Positions 25,487 through 34,341 of a stretch of 64,000 nucleotides of DNA are shown in pieces; position 1 is the stretch's first letter; every line of letters starts with the position of its first letter. A program made the position numbers and the translations under genes. The stretch comes from Couchioplanes caeruleus (GTDB taxonomy: Bacteria > Actinomycetota > Actinomycetes > Mycobacteriales > Micromonosporaceae). The stretch lies in assembly GCF_023499255.1 (NCBI RefSeq), contig NZ_CP092183.1:6630501-6694500 (forward strand), given 5' to 3'. The notes under the pieces were generated by a model. The model saw nothing but the letters and a program-made list of their open reading frames with translations, was not told where the DNA came from and made no database searches.

Positions 25487-26512
25487 TCAGCGGTCCGCGG
25501 CCAGCTCCCGGTAGGCGGCGATGACGGCCGCCGTGCGTTCGGCCAGCTCCGGGCCCGATTCCGCGGGCGCGGCCGCGGCGGCCGTCAGCCGGGAGATCGC
25601 CAGCTCGGCGTCCCGGGCGGTCCGGCCGATGCGCTGCTCGCGGAGCAGGTCCTCGCCGGCCAGCGCCGCGGCGTTGATGCTGGCCAGGATCCGGTTGGCC
25701 GCCTCGGCCGTGGAACGCCACAGCCCTTCGACGCGCAGCCGCTGCTCGGCGAGGGCCTGGACGGCCGGGCTGTCGGCGGGAAGATCATGCCGGGAGGCGA
25801 CGCCCAGCTCGTCCCGCAGCCGCCGGATCTGCTGCCGGCGAGCCATGATCGCGGCGAGATCCCGCAACGCGGCGGTCAGGTCCCGGTCGGCCTGCTCGGC
25901 GTCGATCATGTGCCGCAACGCCGGCCAGGTCAGCCGTACGCGCCGGGCCACCGCCAACGCCCGCCCGTAGGCGACCCGCTCCTCGGCGGCCAGCAACACG
26001 AACGAATCGTCACCCCGCGGCAACGCCAGCACCCCGGTCCGCGCGGCCCTGGCCTGCTCGACGCTGACGAAGCCGACCAGCGCCACGGCCCCGGCCACCC
26101 CTGCCCACCACGGAATGCCCACCGCGCTGAGCACGGCGACGAGCACGACCAGAGCCAGCGACAACTGTGAGGAGAACCGGACCCGGTCCTCCCTGCTGCG
26201 CCCGCTCGGCGCCACCGGGACCACGTCGACGACCGACCCCTGCCGGTTCCGCCGGGCGCGCCCGGACCGCATCTTGATCGGGTACGGCGACACCACGATC
26301 TTCTCGTCGTCGACGCCGATGAACAGGCCATCGGCGTTGACGGATCGACCATCGGCGCGCCCGGACCGGCCCCTGGCGCGGCCGGACCGGCCATCGGTGC
26401 GGTCCGACCGGCCATCGGCGCGACCGGACCGGACTCGGGCGCGGCCGGACCGGCCATCGGCGCGATCGGACCGGTCATCGGCACGGTCGGGCCAGCCGGA
26501 GCGTCCGGTCAT
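25487..26512 (-). CDS. Membrane protein with arginine-rich repeat N-terminus and coiled-coil tail
   Basis: 341 residues if ATG 26512 is used. Residues 8-58 consist of repeats of [11 protein letters not shown] and RSGRADGRS, encoded by a tandem GC-rich DNA repeat. Then follow [20 protein letters not shown], a pair of membrane segments ([31 protein letters not shown] split by a Pro-Trp turn), and a long helical cytoplasmic domain ([39 protein letters not shown]). The true start may be later, after the repeats, since no strong ribosome site was found. No family recognised. Confidence 0.6.
   Translation of the reverse strand: MTGRSGWPDRADDRSDRADGRSGRARVRSGRADGRSDRTDGRSGRARGRSGRADGRSVNADGLFIGVDDEKIVVSPYPIKMRSGRARRNRQGSVVDVVPVAPSGRSREDRVRFSSQLSLALVVLVAVLSAVGIPWWAGVAGAVALVGFVSVEQARAARTGVLALPRGDDSFVLLAAEERVAYGRALAVARRVRLTWPALRHMIDAEQADRDLTAALRDLAAIMARRQQIRRLRDELGVASRHDLPADSPAVQALAEQRLRVEGLWRSTAEAANRILASINAAALAGEDLLREQRIGRTARDAELAISRLTAAAAAPAESGPELAERTAAVIAAYRELAADR
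26345..26500. repeat. Tandem repeat inside the membrane-protein gene
   Basis: Six to seven degenerate copies of CCGGACCGGCCATCGGCGCG, about 21 bp each. If translated it gives the Asp/Arg/Gly/Ser repeats at the protein's N-terminus. Confidence 0.75.
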
Positions 26513-26735
26513 CGCACACCCTTCCCGGCCCGGCGCCTCCCGGCGCGGTGCCTCTGACGGTCCGGCTCTGCCTGGACGGCCGCGGTGGACTGAGGTGCAG
26601 AGCGGGCCCGTCCGCCGAGGGGGGTACGATCGGGCCCGCTCACCCGCGGAGCCGTCCGCAGGTGCCAGAAGGAATCGGGCGTCAGGGGGCGTACTTGAGA
26701 CGGGCGCGGGTGCAGCGCGGGTGCACCCGATTCCA

Positions 26736-26933
<198 letters not shown>

Positions 26934-27032
26934 CCAGCGGACGCCCCGGGACGGCGAACCAGCGGACGCCGTCGGGCGGCGGACCGGGTTCTGCTCGGGT
27001 TGTGAACGGCGCGGACCGGCCCGGCGAGGCGC

Positions 27033-27326
27033 TCAGTCGAACACGCGGAAGATGAAGCGCTCGTTCCAGCGCCGCCCCTCGTCGCCGGCCTCGATCTCGG
27101 TGAGCGTCGCGACGATCTGCTCGTACGCGCTCGTGCCCAGGGCCATCCGGATGCTCTCGGCATGGGTCCACACCAGCTGCACCGGGCGCGGGTCGCCGGC
27201 GGCGAGGTGCCGGCGGAGGTCTGCCAGGTCGTGCCGGTAGTACGGCCCGTAGCCGAGCGCACCGGCCAGCCTGTGGTGCAGGTCCGCCGCGCTCAGCACG
27301 AACCGCCCGTCGATGACCACGTTCAC
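27033..27326 (-). CDS. Barstar-family protein
   Basis: 97 residues. VVIDGRFVLSAADLHHRLAG, GYGPYYRHDLADLRRHLAAG and VQLVWTHAESIRMAL follow the barstar fold in order, including the tyrosine pair and Asp of the barnase-binding helix region (classical barstar PEYYGENLDALWDCL). GTG 27326 follows GGGAGG at 8 nt. No barnase-type RNase gene is adjacent, and both flanks are simple repeats. It could be an orphan immunity protein for a distant or lost toxin, or a barstar-like regulator. Confidence 0.8.
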   Translation of the reverse strand: MNVVIDGRFVLSAADLHHRLAGALGYGPYYRHDLADLRRHLAAGDPRPVQLVWTHAESIRMALGTSAYEQIVATLTEIEAGDEGRRWNERFIFRVFD

Positions 27327-27577
27327 CGTGCCAACCTCCCACCGCCGGTCGACACCTGACATCGAGCCAACGATCCAGCGCCTCCGCCGATCTTGCCGGG
27401 TGACGGCCGCTTCCGGCGGGCCGAATTCCCGCACGCCGTCCGGGGAAACTCGCCCGACCGGACAGCGTGCGGAGGACGGACGGCCGACCGGCCCATCCAC
27501 GCCGCATGCGCAAACGCCGCATGCGCAACGCGCACCCAGCCCGCGACGCACGCAGGAAACGCACCCTGCCCGCATCA

Positions 27578-27680
27578 CAAGCCGAGCAACGCACGCACGC
27601 AACGCACCCCCGCCGGCATCGCAAGCCGAGCAACGCACGCAAGCAACGCCCCCGGCATCACAAGCCGAGCGACGCACGCA
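27578..27680. repeat. Three-copy interspersed repeat
   Basis: CAAGCCGAGCAACGCACGCA at 27578-27597 and 27622-27641, with one change at 27661-27680. CGCATCAC/GGCATCAC precedes each. GCATGCGCAA also occurs twice near 27505-27525. The 449-bp gap (27327-27775) holds no credible gene. Confidence 0.75.
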
Positions 27681-27775
27681 GCAAAGCGAAGGGAGAACGC
27701 GACACGGGCCCGTAGTGCGTCGCCGGCCGGCCGCGCACCCGGACATGCCGGGATCAGCGGCCGGTCGGTCGGCGA

Positions 27776-28300
27776 CTACGACACCGCCTCCGCTGCCGGT
27801 CTCTCCCCGGACGGCTCCCCCTGCCCGTACGTCGCAGGGCCGTCGGGTGCGAGCTCGCCGAGGCTTTCCAGGCGGGCCCGGATGCCGCCCCGGCTGCGGC
27901 CGAACTCCTGCATCAGCGCGCGTTCGCCCGCGCCCGCGCGGTAGCGGGCCACGAGACGTTCGTCGTCCTCCGGGGACCATCGGGCGCCCCGGTTGGGGTA
28001 GCGCTTCGGTTTCTCCTCGGCCGCGCGGGCCGCCTTGCGCTGGTTGCGCAGCGCCGAGAGCCCGGTGAGGGTCGAGGTGAGGGCCTGGGTGACGTCGGGG
28101 AGGTCGTGGGGCGAGATCCCTCCGCTGATCTCGCTCACCGTCTCGCCGTCGGGTCCCCAGCCGGTCAGCGTGAGGGTGATCGGATCGTCGCCCGTGCCCG
28201 CGGCGGTGATCCGGTAGACGTTGCCGGCCGCCGTGAAGTGCCGGTCGAGCTGGGTGTGAGGGCGCCGGTCCTGTTCCGGCGCGAATTCGTTGGTGTCCAT
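27776..28300 (-). CDS. Unknown protein with C-terminal Myb/SANT-like helix motif
   Basis: 174 residues from ATG 28300. The N-terminal half has beta-rich segments (GNVYRITAAGTGDDPITLTL). The C-terminal part GARWSPEDDERLVARYRAGA followed by ALMQEFGRSRGGIRARLESLG resembles the short Myb/SANT-like helical motif that caps some bacterial helicase-like proteins and may bind DNA. Low-complexity tail. The gene is isolated. I do not recognise a named family. Confidence 0.65.
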   Translation of the reverse strand: MDTNEFAPEQDRRPHTQLDRHFTAAGNVYRITAAGTGDDPITLTLTGWGPDGETVSEISGGISPHDLPDVTQALTSTLTGLSALRNQRKAARAAEEKPKRYPNRGARWSPEDDERLVARYRAGAGERALMQEFGRSRGGIRARLESLGELAPDGPATYGQGEPSGERPAAEAVS

Positions 28301-28449
28301 GCGGCGACGGTAGGGACCCGCACCGACACTTTTCCGCGGGCGCGTCGCGGGCCCCGGCGTTTCGTGTCAGCGAGGCGACCGGTCGGCGGGCCGGGACCGG
28401 TCAAAGGGGGCATCACGGGCGGGATACGTCAGCGGATGGTCAGGATGCA

Positions 28450-29085
28450 TCAGCTCCGGCGGGTCAACCGGCCGTCCAGGATCCGCACTCCCGGCCCGTC
28501 CAGCTCGGGCAGCACCACCCCGCGTCCGCACATGGCCATCATCAACGCCTCCGCCGGCCCCGCGATCAGCGGTCCGACCCCGGAGAACCAGTTCAGGTCC
28601 GACGCCTCGAAGCGCAGGCCGGCGAGCCGTCGCTTGGACGTGAACCCGAGCGCCCGGCCGCTGGTGAGGAACTCGAGGGACACCTTGAGCCGTTCCAGCC
28701 GCAGACCGTGCGGCAGGCCGAGGGGGCGGCGCATGTCCTGGCCGTGGACCTGCAGGTCGGTCAGCTGCCCCGCGTACCCGACGATCGGCGGTTTGAAAGG
28801 GTTGTCGGCATTGTCGCGCAGGGCGCGGGCGAGGTCGGCCGCCGGACGGTCGGCCGCGAGCACCGCCAGCTGCGCGTTGGCCTTGTGGATCCGGAAGCCG
28901 TTGCGGGCCAGGAGCGGGAACACCGGCACCGGAGGCTTCCCGAGCGCCGCGAGCAGGTGCCCTGCCACCTCTTTGACGGTCCACTCGCCGCACAGGCTCG
29001 GCGCGTCGAGCCGGCCCGGGTCCAGCGATTCGACCAGGTCGGCGATGCGGCGTCGCTCATCGGCGATGGCGGCACGGATATCCAC
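28450..29085 (-). CDS. Maleylpyruvate isomerase-family (mycothiol-dependent type) protein
   Basis: 211 residues from GTG 29085. The N-terminal domain is the MDMPI/DinB-like four-helix bundle (LDAPSLCGEWTVKEVAGHLLA, then DLQVHGQDMRRPLG with the metal histidine). The C-terminal domain (LRFEASDLNWFSGVGPLIAGPAEALMMAMCGR) is the SCP2-like MDMPI_C region. Members are thiol-dependent S-transferases or isomerases. It points to a mycothiol-using actinomycete. Substrate unknown. Confidence 0.85.
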   Translation of the reverse strand: MDIRAAIADERRRIADLVESLDPGRLDAPSLCGEWTVKEVAGHLLAALGKPPVPVFPLLARNGFRIHKANAQLAVLAADRPAADLARALRDNADNPFKPPIVGYAGQLTDLQVHGQDMRRPLGLPHGLRLERLKVSLEFLTSGRALGFTSKRRLAGLRFEASDLNWFSGVGPLIAGPAEALMMAMCGRGVVLPELDGPGVRILDGRLTRRS

Positions 29086-29205
29086 CGCGACAGGCTACAG
29101 ACCCGATCTTTCATCCGTACGCCGTGCAGCGGGGTCGCGGAGAATGTCGGAGGCCGGGGCTAGGGTTCCGGCCATGAAGGTCAGCGGGTGGCGGGCGGTG
29201 CTCAG

Positions 29206-29616
29206 GTGAGCCGCGCGGTCGAGGAGTCGAACCGCCGCATGCTGCGCGCCCGCGACGCGATGGACCGGGCGTACACGGAGCCGCTGGACATTCCCGCGCT
29301 GGCCCGGATCGCGCACGTCTCCCCCGCGCATTTCATCCGCACGTTCCGCGCGACCTTCGGGGAGACGCCACACCGCTATCTGCAGCGGCGGCGGGTGGAA
29401 CGAGCCATGTTCCTGTTGCGGGAGACGGATCAGAGTGTGACGGAGGTGTGCATGACCGTGGGGTTCAGCAGTCTGGGGACGTTCAGCCGGACGTTCCACG
29501 CGATCCTCGGGGAGTCGCCCACGGCGTACCGGAAGCGGGCGGTGTCGTCGGTCGTGCCGAACTGTTTCGGGATGGCCTATATGCGGCCAGCTTCTCTCCC
29601 GGACGGGGGACCATAG
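29206..29616 (+). CDS. AraC-family transcriptional regulator (DNA-binding domain only)
   Basis: 136 residues, essentially one AraC/XylS domain. First helix-turn-helix: LDIPALARIAHVSPAHFIRT. Second: SVTEVCMTVGFSSLGTFSRTF followed by GESPTAYRKR. There is no ligand-binding domain. GTG 29206 overlaps the stop of an 11-codon reading frame (29174-29209). The VOC-family gene begins 57 nt downstream and is the likely partner; this pair is common in actinobacteria. Confidence 0.88.
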   Translation: MSRAVEESNRRMLRARDAMDRAYTEPLDIPALARIAHVSPAHFIRTFRATFGETPHRYLQRRRVERAMFLLRETDQSVTEVCMTVGFSSLGTFSRTFHAILGESPTAYRKRAVSSVVPNCFGMAYMRPASLPDGGP

Positions 29617-29673
29617 CCCTGAACGTCATTTTTGGATAAGCACCGCGGCGTCGCCGGTCGTTAGCGTGAGTCC

Positions 29674-30090
29674 ATGCTGAACAAGATCCGCATCACTCAC
29701 GTCTTCGTCGCCGACCAGGACGAGGCACTGGACTTCTACGTCGGCAAGCTGGGCCTCGAGGTGGCCGACGACATCGACCTCGGCTTCATGCGCTGGCTCA
29801 CCGTACGGGTGCCCGGCGACGACCCGGACCGCGTCATCCTGCTGGAGAAGCCGGGCCCGCCGGCGATGGACGCGCAGACCGCCGAGCAGCTGCGCGAGCT
29901 GATCGCCAAGGGCGCGAGCGGCTTCACGCTGGGCTTCAGCACCGACGACGCGCGCAAGACGTACGACGAGCTCAAGGCCAAGGGCGTGGAGCTCACGGAC
30001 GGGCCGACGGAGCAGCCGTACGGCATCGACTTCGGCGGGCGCGACCCGTTCGGCAACCACTTCCGGGTCAGCCAGCCGGCCGGCTCCTAG
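29674..30090 (+). CDS. VOC-superfamily (glyoxalase-like) protein
   Basis: 138 residues with two beta-alpha-beta-beta-beta units. The first is ITHVFVADQDEALDFYVGKLG and the second ASGFTLGFSTDDARKTYDELK, ending in YGIDFGGRDPFGNHFRVSQ. Metal ligands of the family (His9-type and Glu near the end) are only partly preserved, so it may be a binding protein rather than an enzyme. It is co-transcribed with the AraC regulator just upstream. Confidence 0.85.
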   Translation: MLNKIRITHVFVADQDEALDFYVGKLGLEVADDIDLGFMRWLTVRVPGDDPDRVILLEKPGPPAMDAQTAEQLRELIAKGASGFTLGFSTDDARKTYDELKAKGVELTDGPTEQPYGIDFGGRDPFGNHFRVSQPAGS

Positions 30091-30173
30091 CGGTCCCCGC
30101 CGGCCGGCCCGCGCGGTCCGGGCTCCCGAGCCCGGGCCGCGGCGGGAAGCCGTTCCGATCGTAGGATGCCCGG

Positions 30174-30959
30174 GTGAGATCGCGTCGAGTGCCGCTACGC
30201 CGCCTGGCTCTGGCATCGCTCGCGCTCACGCTCGCCCTGGCCGGCTGCACCACTCACGACGACGGAACGCCGCCCACGGACGTCCCGGCCACTGCCGCGC
30301 TCGGCACCCCGGGCCCTTCCCCCTCGACGACGCCGACGGCCGACAAGCCGAAGACGCCCAAGCCGAAAATCGACAGGGCCGCCCTCAACTACTTCTTCAA
30401 AATCGCGCTGGGCGCCGAGTACGGCGACGACATCCACGTCGTCACACGGTGGATGAAACCGGTGGTGACCGTACGCGTCGCCGGAAAGCCCAGCGCGGCC
30501 GACCGGGACTGCCTCGGCCGCGTCGTGTCGGATTTCAACAGGCTGACGGCGACCACCGACCTCAAGCTCACCACCTCGGCCACCGCCGACATCCGGGTGC
30601 ATTTCGCGCCGGTGAGCCGCTTCAAGTCGCTGGAACCGAACTACGTGCCGGACAACGACGGCTTCTTCCACGTCGACTGGTCGGCCGGCTACATCATCAC
30701 GAACGCCAACGTGCTCATCCGCACCACGGGCATCTCCCCGCGGATCCGCTGCCACCTGATCCGCGAGGAACTCACTCAGAGCACGGGCCTGATGCGCGAC
30801 GCCGACGACCACCCGTCCAGCGTCTTCTACGGCCAATACTGGTCGGCCCCGACCCGCTATTCGGCGCTCGATCAGAAGCTCATCAAGCTCCTGTACGGCG
30901 GAGCCATCCAGCCGGGCGACACGAAGAAGATGATCACCGCGGCGGTCACGGTCTCCTGA
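30174..30959 (+). CDS. DUF2927 lipoprotein
   Basis: 261 residues. Lipobox LALAGC with C25, then a Pro/Thr-rich spacer to about residue 65, then a globular domain containing HLIREELTQSTGLMRDADD and SSVFYGQYW, the DUF2927 signature. The embedded REELTQ suggests a zinc-metallopeptidase-like fold with weakened active site. Predicted to be anchored on the outer face of the membrane. Starts at GTG 30174. Function unknown. Confidence 0.82.
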   Translation: MRSRRVPLRRLALASLALTLALAGCTTHDDGTPPTDVPATAALGTPGPSPSTTPTADKPKTPKPKIDRAALNYFFKIALGAEYGDDIHVVTRWMKPVVTVRVAGKPSAADRDCLGRVVSDFNRLTATTDLKLTTSATADIRVHFAPVSRFKSLEPNYVPDNDGFFHVDWSAGYIITNANVLIRTTGISPRIRCHLIREELTQSTGLMRDADDHPSSVFYGQYWSAPTRYSALDQKLIKLLYGGAIQPGDTKKMITAAVTVS

Positions 30960-30962
30960 GCG

Positions 30963-31295
30963 CTAGACGATGTCCACCGAGATCTCCACGGCTGTCATCG
31001 TTCCCTTGTTCTCGAGCCAATGGGTCGTGTGCCGGTCCTCCGGCCACCCGACGCCGGGCCCATAGTCGGTGTCCACGCCGTCCCGGTGGTCGGTGATCGT
31101 CCCCTGCAGCACGTAGACGACGCCGGGCCGGCCCACATGGTCGTGAACGGGGCCGAAGACGCCGCCCGGCTCCATGGTCACCATGCGCATGCGAAGCTGC
31201 CGGCCCGCCATGCCCTCGATCTCCCCGGCAAGGTCGACCGTTGCCAGGGCCTGGATCGAAACACCTCTGGTCTCGTGCGCCTGTTCGTCGCTCAT
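30963..31295 (-). CDS. Small single-domain cupin protein
   Basis: 110 residues from ATG 31295 behind GGGGG. Cupin motif 1: GPVHDHVGRPGVVYVLQGTI (two metal-type histidines plus Glu replaced by Gly/Val). Motif 2: GPGVGWPEDRHTTHWLEN. The barrel is complete, but the exact metal set is altered. The gene ends almost back to back with the DUF2927 gene and has the G5/Excalibur gene 17 nt upstream on the same strand. Ligand unknown. Confidence 0.8.
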   Translation of the reverse strand: MSDEQAHETRGVSIQALATVDLAGEIEGMAGRQLRMRMVTMEPGGVFGPVHDHVGRPGVVYVLQGTITDHRDGVDTDYGPGVGWPEDRHTTHWLENKGTMTAVEISVDIV

Positions 31296-31312
31296 CGGCG
31301 AAACCCCCAGTC

Positions 31313-32077
31313 TCAGTCGCAGCCGTAGCCGTCGTTGTCCCGGTCCAGGTCGTAGATGTCCGTACCGATGACCCGGACGACGCCGTCGACGTAGGCCGGG
31401 CCGTTGCCGCTGCCTCCCGCACAGTCGACGTCGCTGGCGATCGGCACGCAGCCGCTGTAGTTGGGGTCGCACGCGGGTTCCTCCCTGGTCCCCACCGCGA
31501 TCACCCTGGTCACCGGCCGCCTCGTGACCGTCGAGCCGACCAGCCGTCTGCCGGTCTGGGCGCCGTTCACGGTCGAGACCTCATAGGTCAGGGTCCGTAC
31601 GCCGGCCGAGCCCTTCACCCGTACCTTCCTGGTTCCCTGACGCATCGCGGCATCTTCGACCGTCCGCGTCTTGAAGGGAATGGCCCGCTTCTCGGTCACC
31701 GTCCGCTTCACCACCTCGGCGGCCGGTACGGTCGTCGTGGCCGCGGCCGGTGTCGCGCTCGCCACGGCCGACGCCGCAGTCGTCGCCGGCACGGCGCTTG
31801 CCGACACGGAGGTCACCGGAACGGCCGGCGCGACGGTCCCCTGCTCGGGCACCGGCGCCAACGCCCCGGTGTCGGCCGCGCGGTGGGCCGGCGGTGAATC
31901 GACGGCGGCTCCCAGTGCCACGATGCCGCCGAGTCCGCCACAGCACGGCAGGAAGATGAGCGCGATGATGAGCGCCGCCCGGTGCACCGCCGACATCCCG
32001 GACCACACTCGCCGGAGCCGGCCCTGCGGCGACGGGCCGCCGGCCGGCCCGGGAGGCCTCGGAGACTGATACGTCAT
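31313..32077 (-). CDS. Membrane-anchored G5 and Excalibur domain protein
   Basis: 254 residues. One membrane segment (AALIIALIFLPCCGGLGGIVAL), a Thr/Ala/Pro linker, then a G5 domain (TVTEKRAIPFKTRTVEDAAM to TYEVSTVNGAQTGRRLV). The end is an Excalibur calcium-binding motif, DLDRDNDGYGCD. Such proteins sit at the cell surface and bind peptidoglycan or GlcNAc polymers. The Excalibur aspartates (DxDxDG) are intact. Start ATG 32077. Confidence 0.85.
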   Translation of the reverse strand: MTYQSPRPPGPAGGPSPQGRLRRVWSGMSAVHRAALIIALIFLPCCGGLGGIVALGAAVDSPPAHRAADTGALAPVPEQGTVAPAVPVTSVSASAVPATTAASAVASATPAAATTTVPAAEVVKRTVTEKRAIPFKTRTVEDAAMRQGTRKVRVKGSAGVRTLTYEVSTVNGAQTGRRLVGSTVTRRPVTRVIAVGTREEPACDPNYSGCVPIASDVDCAGGSGNGPAYVDGVVRVIGTDIYDLDRDNDGYGCD

Positions 32078-32149
32078 GGTCTCAGCTTGTCCCGCTGCGA
32101 ATGCCCGGACATCGCCTGATCATCCGTTACCGACCTCGTCCCTCAGGTC

Positions 32150-33007
32150 ATGGTGGATGCTGTGGGCGTGGAGTACGTGTCCAGAGTGCCGCGACCGCCG
32201 CTGGACGGGCTGATCGACGACCTCTACTACCTGGAGGGCGTGCCGCCGTACGCCCGGCTGAAGCTGCCCCCGATGCCCGCGGCGTTGCTCATCATCAACC
32301 TCGGGGCGCCGTTCCGGATCCGCGCCGGCACCGACATCCAGACGGCCGAGTACGCCGACGGCTGCGTGGTCACCACGCCCACCTACGCGCTGGAGTTCGG
32401 CTACCCACGCCCGACCCGGTCTGTGGGCGTACACCTCAAGCCCTGGGGGTTGGCGCCTTTCCTGCCGATGCCCGCGGCGGAGCTGTGCGACCGGCCGGTG
32501 ACGGTGGAGCAGGTCTGGGGCCGGCCAGCCGTCGCCGAGCTGCGAGACAGGCTGGCCACGGCGGCCGGACCGGACGCGATGCTGGCGCTGCTCGAGGACG
32601 AGCTGATGCGCCGGCTGAGCGAGACTGCCGGGCTGGGGCTGGTCCGCCGTACGAGCAGAGCCATCGCCGCGTCCGGCGGGGCGGTGGCGATCGGCGACCT
32701 GAGGGCCGCGGCCGGTGTCAGCAGCACGCACCTGGCACAGCGGTACAAGGAGCTCATCGGCGTCACGCCGAAGCGGCTGGCCCGCACGTACCGCTTCGCC
32801 GCCGCCGTGTTCGCCATCGACCCCGCCGGACCGATCGACTGGGGCGAGCTCGCCGGCGGGGCCGGCTACTTCGACCAGGCCCACTTCGCCCACGAGTTCC
32901 GGGCGTTCACCGGCTTCACGCCGACCCGGTACGTCGAGGTCCGGCGACGGTTCCTGCGGGAGAACCCCGGCCACGTGATGGACGGCTGGCCGCTACCGAC
33001 CGATTGA
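32150..33007 (+). CDS. AraC-family transcriptional regulator
   Basis: 285 residues. The N-terminal half is the DUF6597-type sensor (PPLDGLIDDLYYLEGVPPYA, SVGVHLKPWGLAPFL). The C-terminal half is an AraC domain (VAIGDLRAAAGVSSTHLAQR, GELAGGAGYFDQAHFAHEFR). Start is ATG 32150 or GTG 32168. The DHFR-like reductase gene begins 67 nt after its end and may be its target. Confidence 0.87.
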   Translation: MVDAVGVEYVSRVPRPPLDGLIDDLYYLEGVPPYARLKLPPMPAALLIINLGAPFRIRAGTDIQTAEYADGCVVTTPTYALEFGYPRPTRSVGVHLKPWGLAPFLPMPAAELCDRPVTVEQVWGRPAVAELRDRLATAAGPDAMLALLEDELMRRLSETAGLGLVRRTSRAIAASGGAVAIGDLRAAAGVSSTHLAQRYKELIGVTPKRLARTYRFAAAVFAIDPAGPIDWGELAGGAGYFDQAHFAHEFRAFTGFTPTRYVEVRRRFLRENPGHVMDGWPLPTD

Positions 33008-33073
33008 TTTCTTACAAGAGTTGCAGCTCACGGCACGTTAACTTGGGGGCACCAGCAAGCCAGAGGAGCACCC

Positions 33074-33655
33074 GTGGGCAAAGTGGTCATGTACAGCTCG
33101 GTGTCGGTGGACGGCTTCGTCGCGGACGAGCACGACCAGCCCGGACCGTTGTTCGACTGGCTGTCCAGTGGTGACGTCCCACTCGACGACAGCGGCATGC
33201 TGAAGGTGTCACAGCGCTCGTACGACTACGTCCGGCCGTACTGGGACGAGATCGGGGCGACGGTCGTCGGCCGCCACGTCTTCGACATGACGGACGGCTG
33301 GGACGGCAAACCCCCGAGCGGCATCGACCACGTCATCGTCGTGACCCACCGGCCGGCACCCGAGGGCTGGGACCCCGAGGCACCATTCCACTTCGTCAAC
33401 GGCGTCGAGGCTGCGGTGGCCGAGGCGCAGGAGCTTGCGGGCGATCGCACGGTCGAGGTGGCCGCCGGGGACGTCGGTGGGCAGGTGCTTGCAGCGGGCC
33501 TGGTCGACGAGGTGCGCATGGATGTGGTGCCGGTGGTTTTCGGGTCCGGGAAGCGCTACTTCGGGTCGGTACAGGCGCAGCACCTGTTGGAGGATCCGGA
33601 CGTGGTCATCCAGGGCAACCGGGTGCTCCACCTGCGCTACCAGGTCCGCCGTTGA
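33074..33655 (+). CDS. Dihydrofolate reductase-family (RibD C-terminal-like) protein
   Basis: 193 residues from GTG 33074 behind GAGGAG. VVMYSSVSVDGFVADEHDQP is the usual N-terminal strand with SxDGF. TVVGRHVFDMTDGWDGKPP and VEVAAGDVGGQVLAAGLVDEVRMDVVPVVFGSGKRYF are the NADPH-binding and C-terminal blocks of the RibD_C family. It is a reductase of unknown substrate, likely under the AraC-type gene upstream. Confidence 0.87.
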   Translation: MGKVVMYSSVSVDGFVADEHDQPGPLFDWLSSGDVPLDDSGMLKVSQRSYDYVRPYWDEIGATVVGRHVFDMTDGWDGKPPSGIDHVIVVTHRPAPEGWDPEAPFHFVNGVEAAVAEAQELAGDRTVEVAAGDVGGQVLAAGLVDEVRMDVVPVVFGSGKRYFGSVQAQHLLEDPDVVIQGNRVLHLRYQVRR

Positions 33656-33661
33656 GGGTGG

Positions 33662-33733
33662 TGGGCGCGGCAGGTTTCGAACCTGCGACCCCTCGCTTGT
33701 AAGGCGAGTGCTCTCCCGCTGAGCTACGCGCCC
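33662..33733 (-). tRNA. tRNA-Val (anticodon UAC)
   Basis: Minus strand, 72 nt. Acceptor GGGCGCG pairs with CGCGCCC followed by discriminator A. The D arm is GCTCAGCGGGAGAGC. The anticodon stem CTCGC/GCGAG encloses loop CTTACAA, giving anticodon TAC. The T arm contains GGTTCGAAACC. CCA is not encoded. It reads GUA/GUG-type valine codons. Confidence 0.95.
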
Positions 33734-33769
33734 GGGTTTGAGACCGGAGCCGTCATCCTACCCTGGCCG

Positions 33770-34234
33770 TCACGCCAGGATCTTCGCGAGGCTCTCGCGC
33801 CAGGCTGTCTGGTCCCGGCGCTCCCCCGGGCCGTTCTCCTGGGCGAACCGTACGATGCCGGCCGCGTCGATGAGGAAGGTGCCTCGGTTGGCGTAGCCGC
33901 GTTCCGGGTTGAAGACGCCGTACGCCTGGGCCACCTCGCCGTGCGGCCAGAAGTCGGCGAGGAGGGGGAAGGTGTAGCCCTCGCGGTCGGCCCAGATCTT
34001 GTGGGTGTAGACCGAGTCGACGCTGATGGTCAGGATCTGGACCCTGTCATTGGCGTACGCCGGGAGGTTGTCCTGGATCTCGGCGAGTTCGCCCTGGCAG
34101 GTGCCGGTGAAGGCGAGGGGGTAGAAGACCAGGAGGACCGCTTTGCGGCCGTGGAAGTCCGCGAGGGTGATCTCCTGGTTGTTCTGGTCCTTGAGCGTGA
34201 AGCCGGGCGCCTCGGTGCCCGCGTCGATCGGCAT
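33770..34234 (-). CDS. ahpE: One-cysteine peroxiredoxin AhpE
   Basis: Reduces peroxides; in mycobacteria it is recycled through mycothiol/mycoredoxin. 154 residues, as in M. tuberculosis AhpE (153). FYPLAFTGTCQGELAEIQ carries the peroxidatic C46; THKIWADREGYTFPLLADFW and YANRGTFLIDAAGIVRFAQ are nearly identical in pattern to AhpE. No resolving cysteine. ATG 34234 lacks a ribosome site, and a TATCGT box lies 6 nt upstream, so the mRNA may be leaderless. Confidence 0.94.
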   Translation of the reverse strand: MPIDAGTEAPGFTLKDQNNQEITLADFHGRKAVLLVFYPLAFTGTCQGELAEIQDNLPAYANDRVQILTISVDSVYTHKIWADREGYTFPLLADFWPHGEVAQAYGVFNPERGYANRGTFLIDAAGIVRFAQENGPGERRDQTAWRESLAKILA

Positions 34235-34341
34235 CCGGACACGATAGCCAAGGTCCGGCGGGGAGGTCCCCGCAGGACAGCATGAAGGGCCCGGACCCGG
34301 CAGGGAGCCGCCGGAGGGCCGGGCTGGGGAAAGAGTCAGGG

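Noticed and set aside
27578..27680. CRISPR array
   Set aside because: Only three copies, uneven low-complexity intervals, and no cas genes.
29448..29639. 63-codon frame at the end of the AraC gene
   Set aside because: Shadow in another frame of the AraC coding sequence.
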